Below are positions 8,454 through 16,716 of a DNA stretch of 64,000 nucleotides, in pieces; within the stretch, counting starts at the first letter, position 1; every line of letters starts with the position of its first letter. Location of the stretch: assembly GCF_003987335.1 (NCBI RefSeq), contig NZ_PIPK01000004.1:1-64000 (forward strand), written 5' to 3'. The notes under the pieces were generated by a model, which did no database searches, was not told the DNA's origin, and saw only the letters and a list, made by a program, of their open reading frames with translations. The stretch is from Aliidiomarina maris (GTDB taxonomy: Bacteria; Pseudomonadota; Gammaproteobacteria; Enterobacterales; Alteromonadaceae). A program made the translations under genes and the position numbers.

Positions 8454-9092
8454 ATGTTCACCGGTATTGTTCAAACCCAAGCGTTGATTGACGCCATTGA
8501 AGATAAAAATACTGCGCAAGACCAGTTTCGTCATTTACGTCTAAAGGTCAAGCCAAGCTACCTACAAAACTTGGAAATTGGCGCGAGTATTGCGATTAAT
8601 GGTTGTTGTTTAACCGTTGTCCAGTTCCATGAAGACAGTGAACATGGTTATGCCCACTTTGATGTCATTGATGAAACTTTGCGGCTTACTAACCTAGGTA
8701 CGTTAAAAGTGGGCGATCAGGTTAATTTTGAGCGTTCATTAACCGTAGGGCGCGAACTCGGTGGGCATATTGTGTCCGGCCACATTCATTGCACGGGCAC
8801 GATTAGCCAGCGCAATGATACCGAGCATAATTGCAGCATGCGGGTTGAAGTGCCCAGCCAATGGATGGAATACATATTAAGCAAAGGCTTTGTGGCGGTG
8901 GATGGCGCGAGTTTGACGGTTGGTGAAACCGATGCGCAAGGTTTTTGGTTGCACCTAATCCCAGAAACCTTACAGGCCACTACATTAGGCGCTATTCGCG
9001 AGGGTGGCCGGGTCAATATTGAAGCCGACCAACAAACTATTACGACCGTGGAAACGGTTAAACGCGTGCTGGCTGCACGTGCTTTAACTTAA
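8454..9092 (+). CDS. ribE: Riboflavin synthase, alpha subunit
   Basis: The protein of 212 residues makes riboflavin by dismutation of two 6,7-dimethyl-8-ribityllumazine molecules. It starts with the family hallmark MFTGIVQ and has two lumazine-binding barrels, each with a G-x-S-I/L-T-V style motif (INGCCLTVV in the first, VDGASLTVGETD in the second) and the VGRELGGHIVSGH segment between them. The ATG at 8454 follows GGGAG and matches the family N-terminus, so longer in-frame starts are rejected. No FMN riboswitch is visible, and the rest of the riboflavin operon is elsewhere. Confidence 0.95.
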   Translation: MFTGIVQTQALIDAIEDKNTAQDQFRHLRLKVKPSYLQNLEIGASIAINGCCLTVVQFHEDSEHGYAHFDVIDETLRLTNLGTLKVGDQVNFERSLTVGRELGGHIVSGHIHCTGTISQRNDTEHNCSMRVEVPSQWMEYILSKGFVAVDGASLTVGETDAQGFWLHLIPETLQATTLGAIREGGRVNIEADQQTITTVETVKRVLAARALT

Positions 9093-9108
9093 GCGCTACG
9101 GCGCCCGA

Positions 9109-9318
9109 TTAGTAATACTGCTCATCGTCGGCATCCACTTTAACATGCAGCCTGTCATCGCCGACTTCGCGATGCAGGCGCACATGAATGCTTTCACCAC
9201 AAGCTGGGCATTCGTCCTGATAGTCCTGTTCTTCCACGCTGATATCTATGTCTAAATGAATGGTGTGCCCACACATGGGGCATTGGACTACGGTGTCTTT
9301 CACTTTGGCTTCGCTCAT
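9109..9318 (-). CDS. CPXCG-motif cysteine-rich protein
   Basis: This small acidic protein of 69 residues has two CP-x-CG knuckles, CPMCGH (about 13-18) and CPACGE (about 38-43), which would bind one zinc or iron ion. Between and after them are short strands rich in Asp and Glu. It matches the widespread gammaproteobacterial CPXCG family of unknown role. It ends 17 bases after the ribE stop in the opposite direction, so the two genes converge. Confidence 0.8.
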   Translation of the reverse strand: MSEAKVKDTVVQCPMCGHTIHLDIDISVEEQDYQDECPACGESIHVRLHREVGDDRLHVKVDADDEQYY

Positions 9319-9400
9319 TGGTCACCCCAAACACGGTTATGCGTCATATTTTGAGTGTAGCAAAGCTGTCTGGTTTCGCGCGCTCGACTATTGAGCTCGT

Positions 9401-10297
9401 TTAACTTGGCATCAGCAGTAAGCCGATCCCGGCGAGGGCTAAACAGGTACCGAGTATGGCACGTAACGAAGTGGGCTTACCCTGTAAAGTATTGATAGCA
9501 ATCATAAACAACGGAGCAGTGGCGAGCAACGTCTGGGCAATGCCTGGGGTCACATGGGCGATGGCTAATTGTTGCAGCCCGATGGCCAGAAAAGTGCCGA
9601 GAAAAATCGCTACCAGCAATGGGAGTAACCGGGTTTGCGCCAAGGCTTGGCGCGTACTTAAAAGTAGCTTGGGCGCAAAAACCAGTAGCCCTAAGGTTAA
9701 TGCCACCGTACCGCCGCTTAAGCGTACTAGCGCAGCTTGCAGGGCGTTGATTTCAAACGCCTGCAAGGCATGAAACGCCATCACCAAATCGACCGCCTGA
9801 CACCAGGCCGCTATAATCGCGAAGCCTACCCCTGAACGGCTTAACCGCGTGGTTTGTATTCGCTGGCGCTTTTCGGTCAAAACAAAGATGACGCCTGCTA
9901 TGACGGTAAATGCCGCAATGATTTCAAGTAAAGAGAGGCGTTCTTTGAGCAACCACCAAGCTAAAATGGCTGCAAACGGTGGCGCTAAATATTCGAGCAA
10001 AATCGTATGCCAGGGGCCAAGACGGCGTAAGGCGGAAAAGTAGCAGGTGTCACCAATTGTGATCCCGATGACGCCGCTTAATAGCAGCAGCCAGAGTGCT
10101 GGCGATGCTGCGTCAAGGGCTAAACCGAAACCAAACATATAGATACATAGCGCTAGTAGGGGGCAAGCCACTAAGCCTTTAACTAAGTTCAGTTGTGCGG
10201 CGGATAAATGCAAGCTTGAGCGATTGTATAAAAGGGTAGCCAGTGCCCAGAATAGTGCTGCGCTAAGCGCTGCAAGTTGGCCAAGAATCACAGTCAT
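9401..10297 (-). CDS. EamA/DMT-family inner-membrane transporter
   Basis: The 298-residue hydrophobic protein has ten predicted membrane helices arranged as two EamA repeats. The first repeat includes SGVIGITIGDTCYFSALRRL and LEYLAPPFAAILAWWLLKE, and the second includes TPGIAQTLLATAPLFMIAIN. The pattern is that of drug/metabolite exporters that remove amino acids, bases or similar small molecules. The substrate cannot be inferred. It is transcribed alone and diverges from thrS with about 130 bases between them. Confidence 0.85.
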   Translation of the reverse strand: MTVILGQLAALSAALFWALATLLYNRSSLHLSAAQLNLVKGLVACPLLALCIYMFGFGLALDAASPALWLLLLSGVIGITIGDTCYFSALRRLGPWHTILLEYLAPPFAAILAWWLLKERLSLLEIIAAFTVIAGVIFVLTEKRQRIQTTRLSRSGVGFAIIAAWCQAVDLVMAFHALQAFEINALQAALVRLSGGTVALTLGLLVFAPKLLLSTRQALAQTRLLPLLVAIFLGTFLAIGLQQLAIAHVTPGIAQTLLATAPLFMIAINTLQGKPTSLRAILGTCLALAGIGLLLMPS

Positions 10298-10390
10298 AGG
10301 TGCTCGTTTCGTTGCGCTTCAGTGCCGCATTCGGTATAGTTCGGCGGCTAGTTTAACGCATTCAAATCATGAACTGAAAACAAAATACAT

Positions 10391-10411
10391 GTGGCACTTG
10401 GTAGGTGTCAC
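10391..10411 (+). promoter_or_regulatory. tRNA-Thr anticodon-arm mimic in the thrS leader (translational operator)
   Basis: GTGGCAC (10391-10397) pairs with GTGTCAC (10405-10411) in a continuous 7-bp stem with one G-U, closing a seven-base loop TTGGTAG. Read as an anticodon loop this is U32-U33-GGU-A37-G38, that is, the GGU anticodon of tRNA-Thr. It ends 20 bases before the thrS ATG, just upstream of the AAGGAA ribosome site. E. coli ThrRS represses its own mRNA by binding an anticodon-arm-like domain in the same place, so autogenous control is inferred here. Confidence 0.7.
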
Positions 10412-10431
10412 CACTGTGAAAAGGAACAAGC

Positions 10432-12345
10432 ATGCCTGTAATTACTCTTCCCGATGGTAGTAAACGCGAATTTGATCGCCCAGTCTCAGTCCTCGATGTT
10501 GCTAATGACATTGGCCCTGGTTTAGCCAAAGCAACCGTCGCTGGTCGTGTCAACGGCACCTTGGTCGATGCAGTTGATGTGATTGAACACGACGCTCAGC
10601 TGGAAATTATTACCCCGAAAAACGACGAAGGCGTTGAAATTATTCGCCATTCTTGTGCGCATTTATTAGGGCATGCAATTAAGCAATTATGGCCGGACAC
10701 CAAAATGGCGATCGGCCCGACCATTGACAATGGTTTCTACTACGACGTTGATATTGATCGTCCAATTAGCCAAGACGATCTGCAAGCCCTTGAAAAGCGC
10801 ATGCAAGAGCTGATGAAAACTGAATACGACGTGGTAAAGAAGAAGGTTAGTTGGGCCGAAGCGCGCGAAACCTTTGTAGCACGCAATGAACCATACAAAG
10901 TTGAAATTTTAGATGAGAACGTGGCACGTGATGACCGCCCTGGTTTGTATCATCACGAAGAATATATTGATATGTGTCGTGGCCCGCACGTGCCAAATAT
11001 GCGTTTCTGTAAACACTTTAAAATTATGAAAGTGGCAGGTGCATACTGGCGTGGCAACTCGGACAATAAAATGCTGCAACGCATTTACGGCACCGCTTGG
11101 GCGGATAAAAAAGAGCTTAATGCCTATTTGAAACGGTTGGAAGAAGCTGAAAAACGCGACCACCGTAAAATTGGTAAGACCCAAGACTTATTCCATTGGC
11201 AGGAAGAAGCGCCAGGTATGGTGTTTTGGCACCACAATGGCTGGACTATTTTTCAGGAACTGGAAAAGTTCATTCGCGAAAAGCTACGCGAGTTTGATTA
11301 TGAAGAGGTCAAAGGCCCGTTCATGATGGACCGCGTGTTGTGGGAGAAATCAGGTCACTGGGAGAAATTCTCGGAGCTGATGTTTACCACGCATTCAGAA
11401 TCGCGTGATTACGCGATTAAGCCAATGAACTGCCCAGGTCACGTGCAGATCTTTAATCAAGGGTTGAAGTCTTACCGTGATTTACCATTGCGGATGGCTG
11501 AATTTGGCTGTTGCCACCGTAATGAACCGTCAGGTGCATTACATGGCTTAATGCGCGTGCGTGGTTTTACGCAAGACGATGCGCATATTTTCTGTACTGA
11601 AGAGCAGGTACAAGAAGAAGTCGCAGGTTGTATCCGCATGGTATATGAAACGTACCAAGCGTTTGGCTTTGATAAAATTGATGTCAAATTATCTACGCGC
11701 CCTGAGCAACGTCTCGGCGACGATGCAATGTGGGATCGTTCAGAAGCTGCTTTGGCGCAAGCATTAAAGAGCCACGATATCGACTTTGAGTATTTGCCGG
11801 GTGAGGGCGCATTCTATGGCCCTAAGATTGAATTTACCTTATTCGATTGCTTAGGTCGTCACTGGCAATGCGGAACGATTCAGCTAGACTTTGCGTTACC
11901 AAATCGTTTGGGTGCAACGTACGTGGGCGAAGATAACGAGCGCCACGTTCCGGTGATGATCCACCGCGCTATCTTGGGTTCACTCGAGCGCTTCATGGGT
12001 ATTTTGATTGAAGAATACGCAGGTTTGTTCCCAACTTGGCTAGCGCCAACTCAAGTCGTGCTCATGAATATCACCGATAAACAGGCTGATTATGTGACAA
12101 ATGTCGCTTCAAAACTGAAAAAACAAGGTTTTAGAGTGACTGCTGACTTGAGAAATGAGAAGATAGGCTTTAAAATTCGCGAGCATACTTTACAGCGTGT
12201 ACCTTATCTCGTTGTCGTTGGTGACAAAGAGGTTGAAAACGGCGAGTTAGCCGTTAGAACGCGCAAGGGTGATGACTTAGGTAAATTCTCATTTGAAGAA
12301 TTTGCCAAGCACCTTAGCGACGATGTCGATACACGCAAATTATAA
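10432..12345 (+). CDS. thrS: Threonine--tRNA ligase
   Basis: The 637-residue enzyme charges tRNA-Thr with threonine. In order it has a TGS domain (about 1-62), the editing domain with [10 protein letters not shown] (about 73-82) and CRGPHVPN, the class II catalytic core with the zinc site in [10 protein letters not shown], motif 2 around [15 protein letters not shown], the motif 3 region with [11 protein letters not shown], and a C-terminal anticodon-binding domain. The length fits the family (E. coli 642). The ATG follows AAGGAA. It heads the thrS-infC-rpmI-rplT block and carries a tRNA-like operator in its leader. Confidence 0.98.
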   Translation: MPVITLPDGSKREFDRPVSVLDVANDIGPGLAKATVAGRVNGTLVDAVDVIEHDAQLEIITPKNDEGVEIIRHSCAHLLGHAIKQLWPDTKMAIGPTIDNGFYYDVDIDRPISQDDLQALEKRMQELMKTEYDVVKKKVSWAEARETFVARNEPYKVEILDENVARDDRPGLYHHEEYIDMCRGPHVPNMRFCKHFKIMKVAGAYWRGNSDNKMLQRIYGTAWADKKELNAYLKRLEEAEKRDHRKIGKTQDLFHWQEEAPGMVFWHHNGWTIFQELEKFIREKLREFDYEEVKGPFMMDRVLWEKSGHWEKFSELMFTTHSESRDYAIKPMNCPGHVQIFNQGLKSYRDLPLRMAEFGCCHRNEPSGALHGLMRVRGFTQDDAHIFCTEEQVQEEVAGCIRMVYETYQAFGFDKIDVKLSTRPEQRLGDDAMWDRSEAALAQALKSHDIDFEYLPGEGAFYGPKIEFTLFDCLGRHWQCGTIQLDFALPNRLGATYVGEDNERHVPVMIHRAILGSLERFMGILIEEYAGLFPTWLAPTQVVLMNITDKQADYVTNVASKLKKQGFRVTADLRNEKIGFKIREHTLQRVPYLVVVGDKEVENGELAVRTRKGDDLGKFSFEEFAKHLSDDVDTRKL

Positions 12346-12366
12346 TTCTGTTTGGAGGAATACAAC

Positions 12367-12906
12367 ATTAAAGGCGGAAAACGTGGCCAAAAGGCCGATA
12401 AAACCCGGATTAATGACGATATTGACGCATCAGAAGTGCGCCTGATTGGTTTAGAAGGCGAGCAAATCGGTGTTGTCAGCTTAAGTGAAGCACTGGACGC
12501 AGCATCTGTTGCTGGCGTTGATCTTGTGGAAATCAGCCCTAATGCTGAGCCGCCTGTGTGTCGTGTAATGGATTACGGCAAGTTTCTCTACGAAAAGAGT
12601 AAACAGCAGAAAGAACAGAAGAAAAAGCAAAAACAGATTCAGGTTAAGGAAGTTAAATTCCGTCCTGGAACTGATGAAGGCGATTACCAGGTCAAACTGC
12701 GCAACCTGCGTCGCTTTCTTGAGGGCGGTGACAAAGCTAAAGTCACCATCCGTTTCCGTGGCCGGGAAATGGCACACCAGGAGTTGGGTATTGAGCTTTT
12801 AGAGCGCATTAAAAATGACCTCGAAGAAGTATCAACCTGCGAATCCTTCCCTCGTCGGGCCGAAGGTCGCCAAATGATTATGGTTTTGGCACCCTCTAAG
12901 TCGTGA
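12367..12906 (+). CDS. infC: Translation initiation factor IF-3, AUU start
   Basis: IF-3 (179 residues) binds the 30S subunit and enforces correct start-codon choice. The N-domain begins KGGKRGQKA and [15 protein letters not shown], a Lys-rich linker ([14 protein letters not shown]) follows, and the C-domain includes [14 protein letters not shown] and [16 protein letters not shown]. The start is ATT at 12367, eight bases after a strong GGAGG (12354-12358). This matches the E. coli infC AUU start, through which IF-3 represses its own translation. The only in-frame alternative, TTG at 12352, would put the ribosome site inside the gene. Confidence 0.95.
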   Translation: MKGGKRGQKADKTRINDDIDASEVRLIGLEGEQIGVVSLSEALDAASVAGVDLVEISPNAEPPVCRVMDYGKFLYEKSKQQKEQKKKQKQIQVKEVKFRPGTDEGDYQVKLRNLRRFLEGGDKAKVTIRFRGREMAHQELGIELLERIKNDLEEVSTCESFPRRAEGRQMIMVLAPSKS

Positions 12907-13012
12907 TTGTGGTTTACAAGTAAACGCGACTTCTGGCAACAGAAGCCGCGTTTCACCCTGTCACATTTTAATTACACTGGCATCGCCAGTTTTACAATGC
13001 GGAGTTTTAGCA

Positions 13013-13210
13013 ATGCCTAAAATGAAATCTGTAAAGAGCGCTTCTAAGCGTTTCAAGAAAACTGCTTCAGGCGGTTACAAGTGCAAGCAGTCTCACCTGC
13101 GTCACATTTTGACTAAGAAGTCGACTAAGCGTAAGCGTCATTTACGTGCCAAAACTATGGTACACCAGAATGACAAAGCATTAGTTGACCGTATGTTACC
13201 GTACGCATAA
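13013..13210 (+). CDS. rpmI: 50S ribosomal protein L35
   Basis: This is a very basic 65-residue protein, [20 protein letters not shown] at the start and RMLPYA at the end, the full length of bacterial L35. It lies between infC and rplT with a GGAG ribosome site. In enterobacteria L20 represses rpmI and rplT by binding the mRNA near this point. The conserved order makes the same control likely, but the pseudoknot was not resolved here. Confidence 0.97.
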   Translation: MPKMKSVKSASKRFKKTASGGYKCKQSHLRHILTKKSTKRKRHLRAKTMVHQNDKALVDRMLPYA

Positions 13211-13236
13211 GTCATAGACGTTAGGAGAGATAGAGC

Positions 13237-13593
13237 ATGGCACGAGTAAAACGTGGTGTGGTCGCGCGTGCGCGTCACAAGAAAGTACTGAAGCAAGCGA
13301 AAGGTTATTACGGTGCACGTAGTCGTGTTTATCGTGTAGCGAAACAAGCTGTCACGAAAGCAGGTCAATACGCATACCGTGACCGTCGTGCGAAGAAGCG
13401 CACATTCCGCCAATTGTGGATTGTTCGTATCAACGCTGCGGCGCGTCAAAGTGGTTTATCTTACAGCCGTTTTATCAACGGTCTGAAGAAAGCTTCTGTC
13501 GAGATCGATCGCAAAATCTTAGCTGATATCGCGGTTCACGACCAGGCAGGTTTTGCTGCTCTGGTAGAGAAAGCAAAAGAAGGTCTGGCGTAA
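13237..13593 (+). CDS. rplT: 50S ribosomal protein L20
   Basis: The 118-residue basic protein begins [20 protein letters not shown] and has the L20 core ([36 protein letters not shown]). L20 binds 23S rRNA early in 50S assembly and acts as the translational repressor of its own operon in relatives. A GGAGAG site precedes the ATG. In most gammaproteobacteria pheS follows directly; here a two-kilobase insertion intervenes after a terminator. Confidence 0.97.
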   Translation: MARVKRGVVARARHKKVLKQAKGYYGARSRVYRVAKQAVTKAGQYAYRDRRAKKRTFRQLWIVRINAAARQSGLSYSRFINGLKKASVEIDRKILADIAVHDQAGFAALVEKAKEGLA

Positions 13594-13625
13594 GTCAGTC
13601 ACTCTCGCGAGTAAGTAAGATTAGA

Positions 13626-13652
13626 GAAGGGGCCTTATAAGGCCCTTTTTTC
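13626..13652 (+). terminator. Rho-independent terminator after rplT
   Basis: The perfect palindrome GGGCCTTATAAGGCCC (13630-13645) is flanked by AAG and followed by a T run (13646-13651). It ends the ribosomal-protein transcript 36 bases after the rplT stop and cuts pheST off from the upstream operon. Confidence 0.85.
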
Positions 13653-13665
13653 TTGTTTTTTATAT

Positions 13666-13735
13666 AGGGTCGGCAATACATTGCCTGCTGGTAAGTGGTA
13701 TCAGGCAAAGACTGAATTAATATGCCCATACCACA
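13666..13735. repeat. 70-bp perfect direct repeat, copy 1 (partner 14972-15041)
   Basis: Bases 13666-13735 are identical to 14972-15041. Half of each copy is the last coding stretch of one of the two paralogous genes and half (about 35 bases) lies beyond their stop codons. The noncoding half contains the small hairpin GGCAAT-AC-ATTGCC. A TTTTTTCTTG motif precedes both copies, so the homology reaches back towards the rplT terminator. Confidence 0.9.
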
Positions 13736-14165
13736 GAGCGCCATCAGCAAAAGCTTCGCGAACGCCAGGGTGTTGCTGTTGCTTGATATACTGTGTACGC
13801 TCCGTTTCAAACCATTCTGGTACATTTTGCGCCGATGCGACAATATCGTAAGCGTTAAACGAATAGCTTATCCCGGACAGGTCACCCCCCTGACTATTTC
13901 CCCATTTAAAGGCTTCGTTAAATACTTCAAAGGCTTTTTCATAAGCAGCATCGTCCAGCTCCAGCCCTTTAGCTTCCCATTGTTCGATGTTATCTTTCCC
14001 CAGCACACTAGCACCTAACATCTTCATCATAGCGACCCCGGATAATATCTCTGGAGTGTCACCTGATTTTGCTGTGTTTTTTGCGGGCTCTGTTTGTTTT
14101 GCTTCTTGAACTGGTGAGGTTTGAGAGGGAGTATAAGTCTGGCTGACAGAAGACGAAATATTCAT
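13701..14165 (-). CDS. Unknown protein, paralogue A of the rplT-pheS insertion
   Basis: I do not recognise this 154-residue protein. It has no signal peptide or membrane helix. A Ser/Thr/Gln-rich, probably flexible N-terminus (MNISSSVSQTYTPSQ) of about 45 residues precedes a helical acidic domain with LELDDAAYEKAFEVFNEAFKWG and a C-terminal block WFETERTQYIKQQQHPGV and FADGALWYGHINSVFA. It is clearly homologous to the protein encoded at 15007-15465, with the C-terminus nearly identical. The ATG at 14165 is chosen over the GTG at 14174 because GAAAGG lies at proper distance and it aligns with the paralogue start. Confidence 0.65.
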   Translation of the reverse strand: MNISSSVSQTYTPSQTSPVQEAKQTEPAKNTAKSGDTPEILSGVAMMKMLGASVLGKDNIEQWEAKGLELDDAAYEKAFEVFNEAFKWGNSQGGDLSGISYSFNAYDIVASAQNVPEWFETERTQYIKQQQHPGVREAFADGALWYGHINSVFA

Positions 14166-14206
14166 ATTTTGCACCTTTCAATTTATCTTAAGAACTCTTT
14201 TCAATA

Positions 14207-14249
14207 TGCAAATAAAATGCCAACCTTGGATTTCATGCTCAAGGCTGGC
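14207..14249 (-). terminator. Hairpin terminator after the secreted-protein gene
   Basis: On the minus strand GCCAGCCTT (14249-14241) pairs with AAGGTTGGC (14227-14219), with a G-U pair, and is followed by ATTTTATTTG. It sits between the stop of the secreted-protein gene and the start of paralogue A, so it should end the first and isolate the second. A related hairpin lies at 15545-15576 upstream of paralogue B. Confidence 0.6.
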
Positions 14250-14256
14250 TTCATTA

Positions 14257-14796
14257 TTACTGGTAAAGAACGGTTACGCTTACTCCTCCAAAAAATGGTC
14301 CCTGATATATCATCACTCTTGGTTGTTGATTTACGATGTATACAAAACCGATAGAGTAGCTAGCGGGGTACTCTTGTGAAGGGACGGATAGAGTTCCGCT
14401 TGAAGAATTTGTAACATCAGCAGAACCAACAACTTGCCCATCTGGAGCTACAATAGCTAAATATACTTCTACGTTGTTCCAGCCATTAAAAGTTCCAGAC
14501 CAGCTGTAGTTGATGCTTGTCATATAACCAGAAGCAAAGGCGGTACTCAAAAGTTGGCTTTGATAATACTGATCTTGCCACTCTAATTGACCAGGTCCCG
14601 AGCCACTGTCAAACCAGCTACTTTGAAGTACTTCAGTTTTTTTATCTGTTTCATCTAATCCTTCCCATAAAAGAGCTGGTAGGCCTAATTCCTTAGGAGT
14701 TTTGATATCAGCATATTCTTCAGATGAAGAAGCTGGGAAAGCAATTAATGTTAAGATGAAAGTAATGTAAATAAAAAGTTGATTTAACGTTTTCAT
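14257..14796 (-). CDS. Secreted protein of unknown function, A/T-rich gene
   Basis: The protein has 179 residues. An N-terminal signal peptide (MKTLNQLFIYITFILTLIAF, cleavage probably after the following PASS region) precedes an exported domain rich in Ser, Gly, Tyr and Trp, with SWSGTFNGWNNVEVYLAIVAPDGQVVGSADV in the middle and FFGGVSVTVLYQ at the end. The alternating polar/hydrophobic pattern suggests a beta-sandwich. No family was recognised. The gene and its flanks are visibly richer in A and T than the neighbouring ribosomal genes, a sign of acquisition. The ATG at 14796 is preferred to that at 14808 because GGAG lies six bases before it. Confidence 0.6.
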   Translation of the reverse strand: MKTLNQLFIYITFILTLIAFPASSSEEYADIKTPKELGLPALLWEGLDETDKKTEVLQSSWFDSGSGPGQLEWQDQYYQSQLLSTAFASGYMTSINYSWSGTFNGWNNVEVYLAIVAPDGQVVGSADVTNSSSGTLSVPSQEYPASYSIGFVYIVNQQPRVMIYQGPFFGGVSVTVLYQ

Positions 14797-14971
14797 AATA
14801 TTCTCCATTTTATCTTAATATATTCGATCTATATTAACAATATGCCGCCATAGATCAAGTTTATGTTAATAAAATGTTTTTAAATATAGCTTGTATAATT
14901 CTTAGTACCTTTATAGATATGATTAGCAAATTATCTGGCTTGTACTGGTCGCTGACTCACTTTTTTCTTGC

Positions 14972-15041
14972 AGGGTCGGCAATACATTGCCTGCTGGTAA
15001 GTGGTATCAGGCAAAGACTGAATTAATATGCCCATACCACA
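14972..15041. repeat. 70-bp perfect direct repeat, copy 2 (partner 13666-13735)
   Basis: This copy covers the 3' end of paralogue B and about 35 bases after its stop. It is exact with copy 1 while the rest of the two genes has diverged clearly. Just before it lies ACTTTTTTCTTG, echoing the T run of the rplT terminator. Confidence 0.9.
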
Positions 15042-15465
15042 AAGCGCCATCTGCAAAAGCTTCGCGAACGGCAGGGTGTTGATGCTGATCGATGTACTGC
15101 GCACGTTCCGCTTCAAACCATGCAGGCACTTCCTGAGCGGATGCGACAATATCATGTGCGTTAAACGAATGGCTTATGCTGGAAAGCCCACTTCCCTGAG
15201 ATTGCCCCCATTTAAAGGCTTCATTAAATGCTTCATAGGCTTTTTCATACACCGCATCGTCCAGCTCCAGGCCTTCGGCTTCCCACCGCTCGATGTTTCC
15301 TTTTCCTAAGACCAGACTACCAAGCTTCTTTATTGTCTCGAGACTGGCTTCTGGAGGAGCGTCTGACTTGGTTGTATTCTCTGAAGGCATAGTCTGCTTG
15401 ACACTCTTAACCGATGATATGTGAGACAGAGCATAAGTTTGGTTGGCAGAAAACGAAACGTCCAT
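15007..15465 (-). CDS. Unknown protein, paralogue B of the rplT-pheS insertion
   Basis: The 152-residue protein is the duplicate of the product encoded at 13701-14165. It shares the Ser-rich start (MDVSFSANQTYALSH), the conserved core LELDDAVYEKAYEAFNEAFKWG, and the block ending FADGALWYGHINSVFA. The variable linker (about 15-45) differs most. No signal peptide, membrane helix or known motif is seen, so a cytoplasmic protein is likely. It reads towards rplT, against the housekeeping genes. Its upstream hairpin resembles the one before paralogue A, but no companion secreted gene remains upstream. Confidence 0.65.
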   Translation of the reverse strand: MDVSFSANQTYALSHISSVKSVKQTMPSENTTKSDAPPEASLETIKKLGSLVLGKGNIERWEAEGLELDDAVYEKAYEAFNEAFKWGQSQGSGLSSISHSFNAHDIVASAQEVPAWFEAERAQYIDQHQHPAVREAFADGALWYGHINSVFA

Positions 15466-15500
15466 AATTTTGCATCATTAGTTTGTTTGTAGAGATTTAT

Positions 15501-15554
15501 ATTGTTGCAAATAAGATGCCAGCCTTGATTGTTGCAAATAAGATGCCAGCCTTG
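15501..15554. repeat. Tandem 27-bp duplication
   Basis: Bases 15501-15527 and 15528-15554 are exact copies of a 27-base unit that starts ATTGTTGCAAATAAGATGCC. The unit contains one arm of the hairpin at 15545-15576, so the left arm exists twice. It marks recent slippage or misalignment at the edge of the accessory insertion. Confidence 0.95.
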
Positions 15555-15576
15555 GTTTTTTATTTCCGAGGCTGGC
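15545..15576. terminator. Hairpin upstream of pheS (relic terminator or attenuator)
   Basis: GCCAGCCT (15545-15552) and AGGCTGGC (15569-15576) form a perfect 8-bp stem. T-rich sequence follows on both strands (TTGATTTTATT to the right, ATCTTATTTG to the left). Its resemblance to the terminator at 14207-14249 suggests it ended a leftward gene since lost. For rightward transcription it could reduce read-through into pheS, 150 bases downstream. Confidence 0.5.
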
Positions 15577-15700
15577 TTGATTTTATTGCTTGGTTTGTAC
15601 TGGTTAATGTCTCCCTTTTCTGTGCACTTTCAGGTATCATTGCGGCTTTCATTATATGCGCAGAATCCACATTGATCGCGGCGCGTCAGCTGCCGGTTGA

Positions 15701-16705
<1,005 letters not shown>

Positions 16706-16716
16706 GGAGCCCACCC

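Noticed and set aside
13666-13700. Integron attC-like site at the 3' repeat
   Set aside because: The repeat has a small hairpin but lacks the GTTRRRY and RYYYAAC core sites, and no integrase is in the window.
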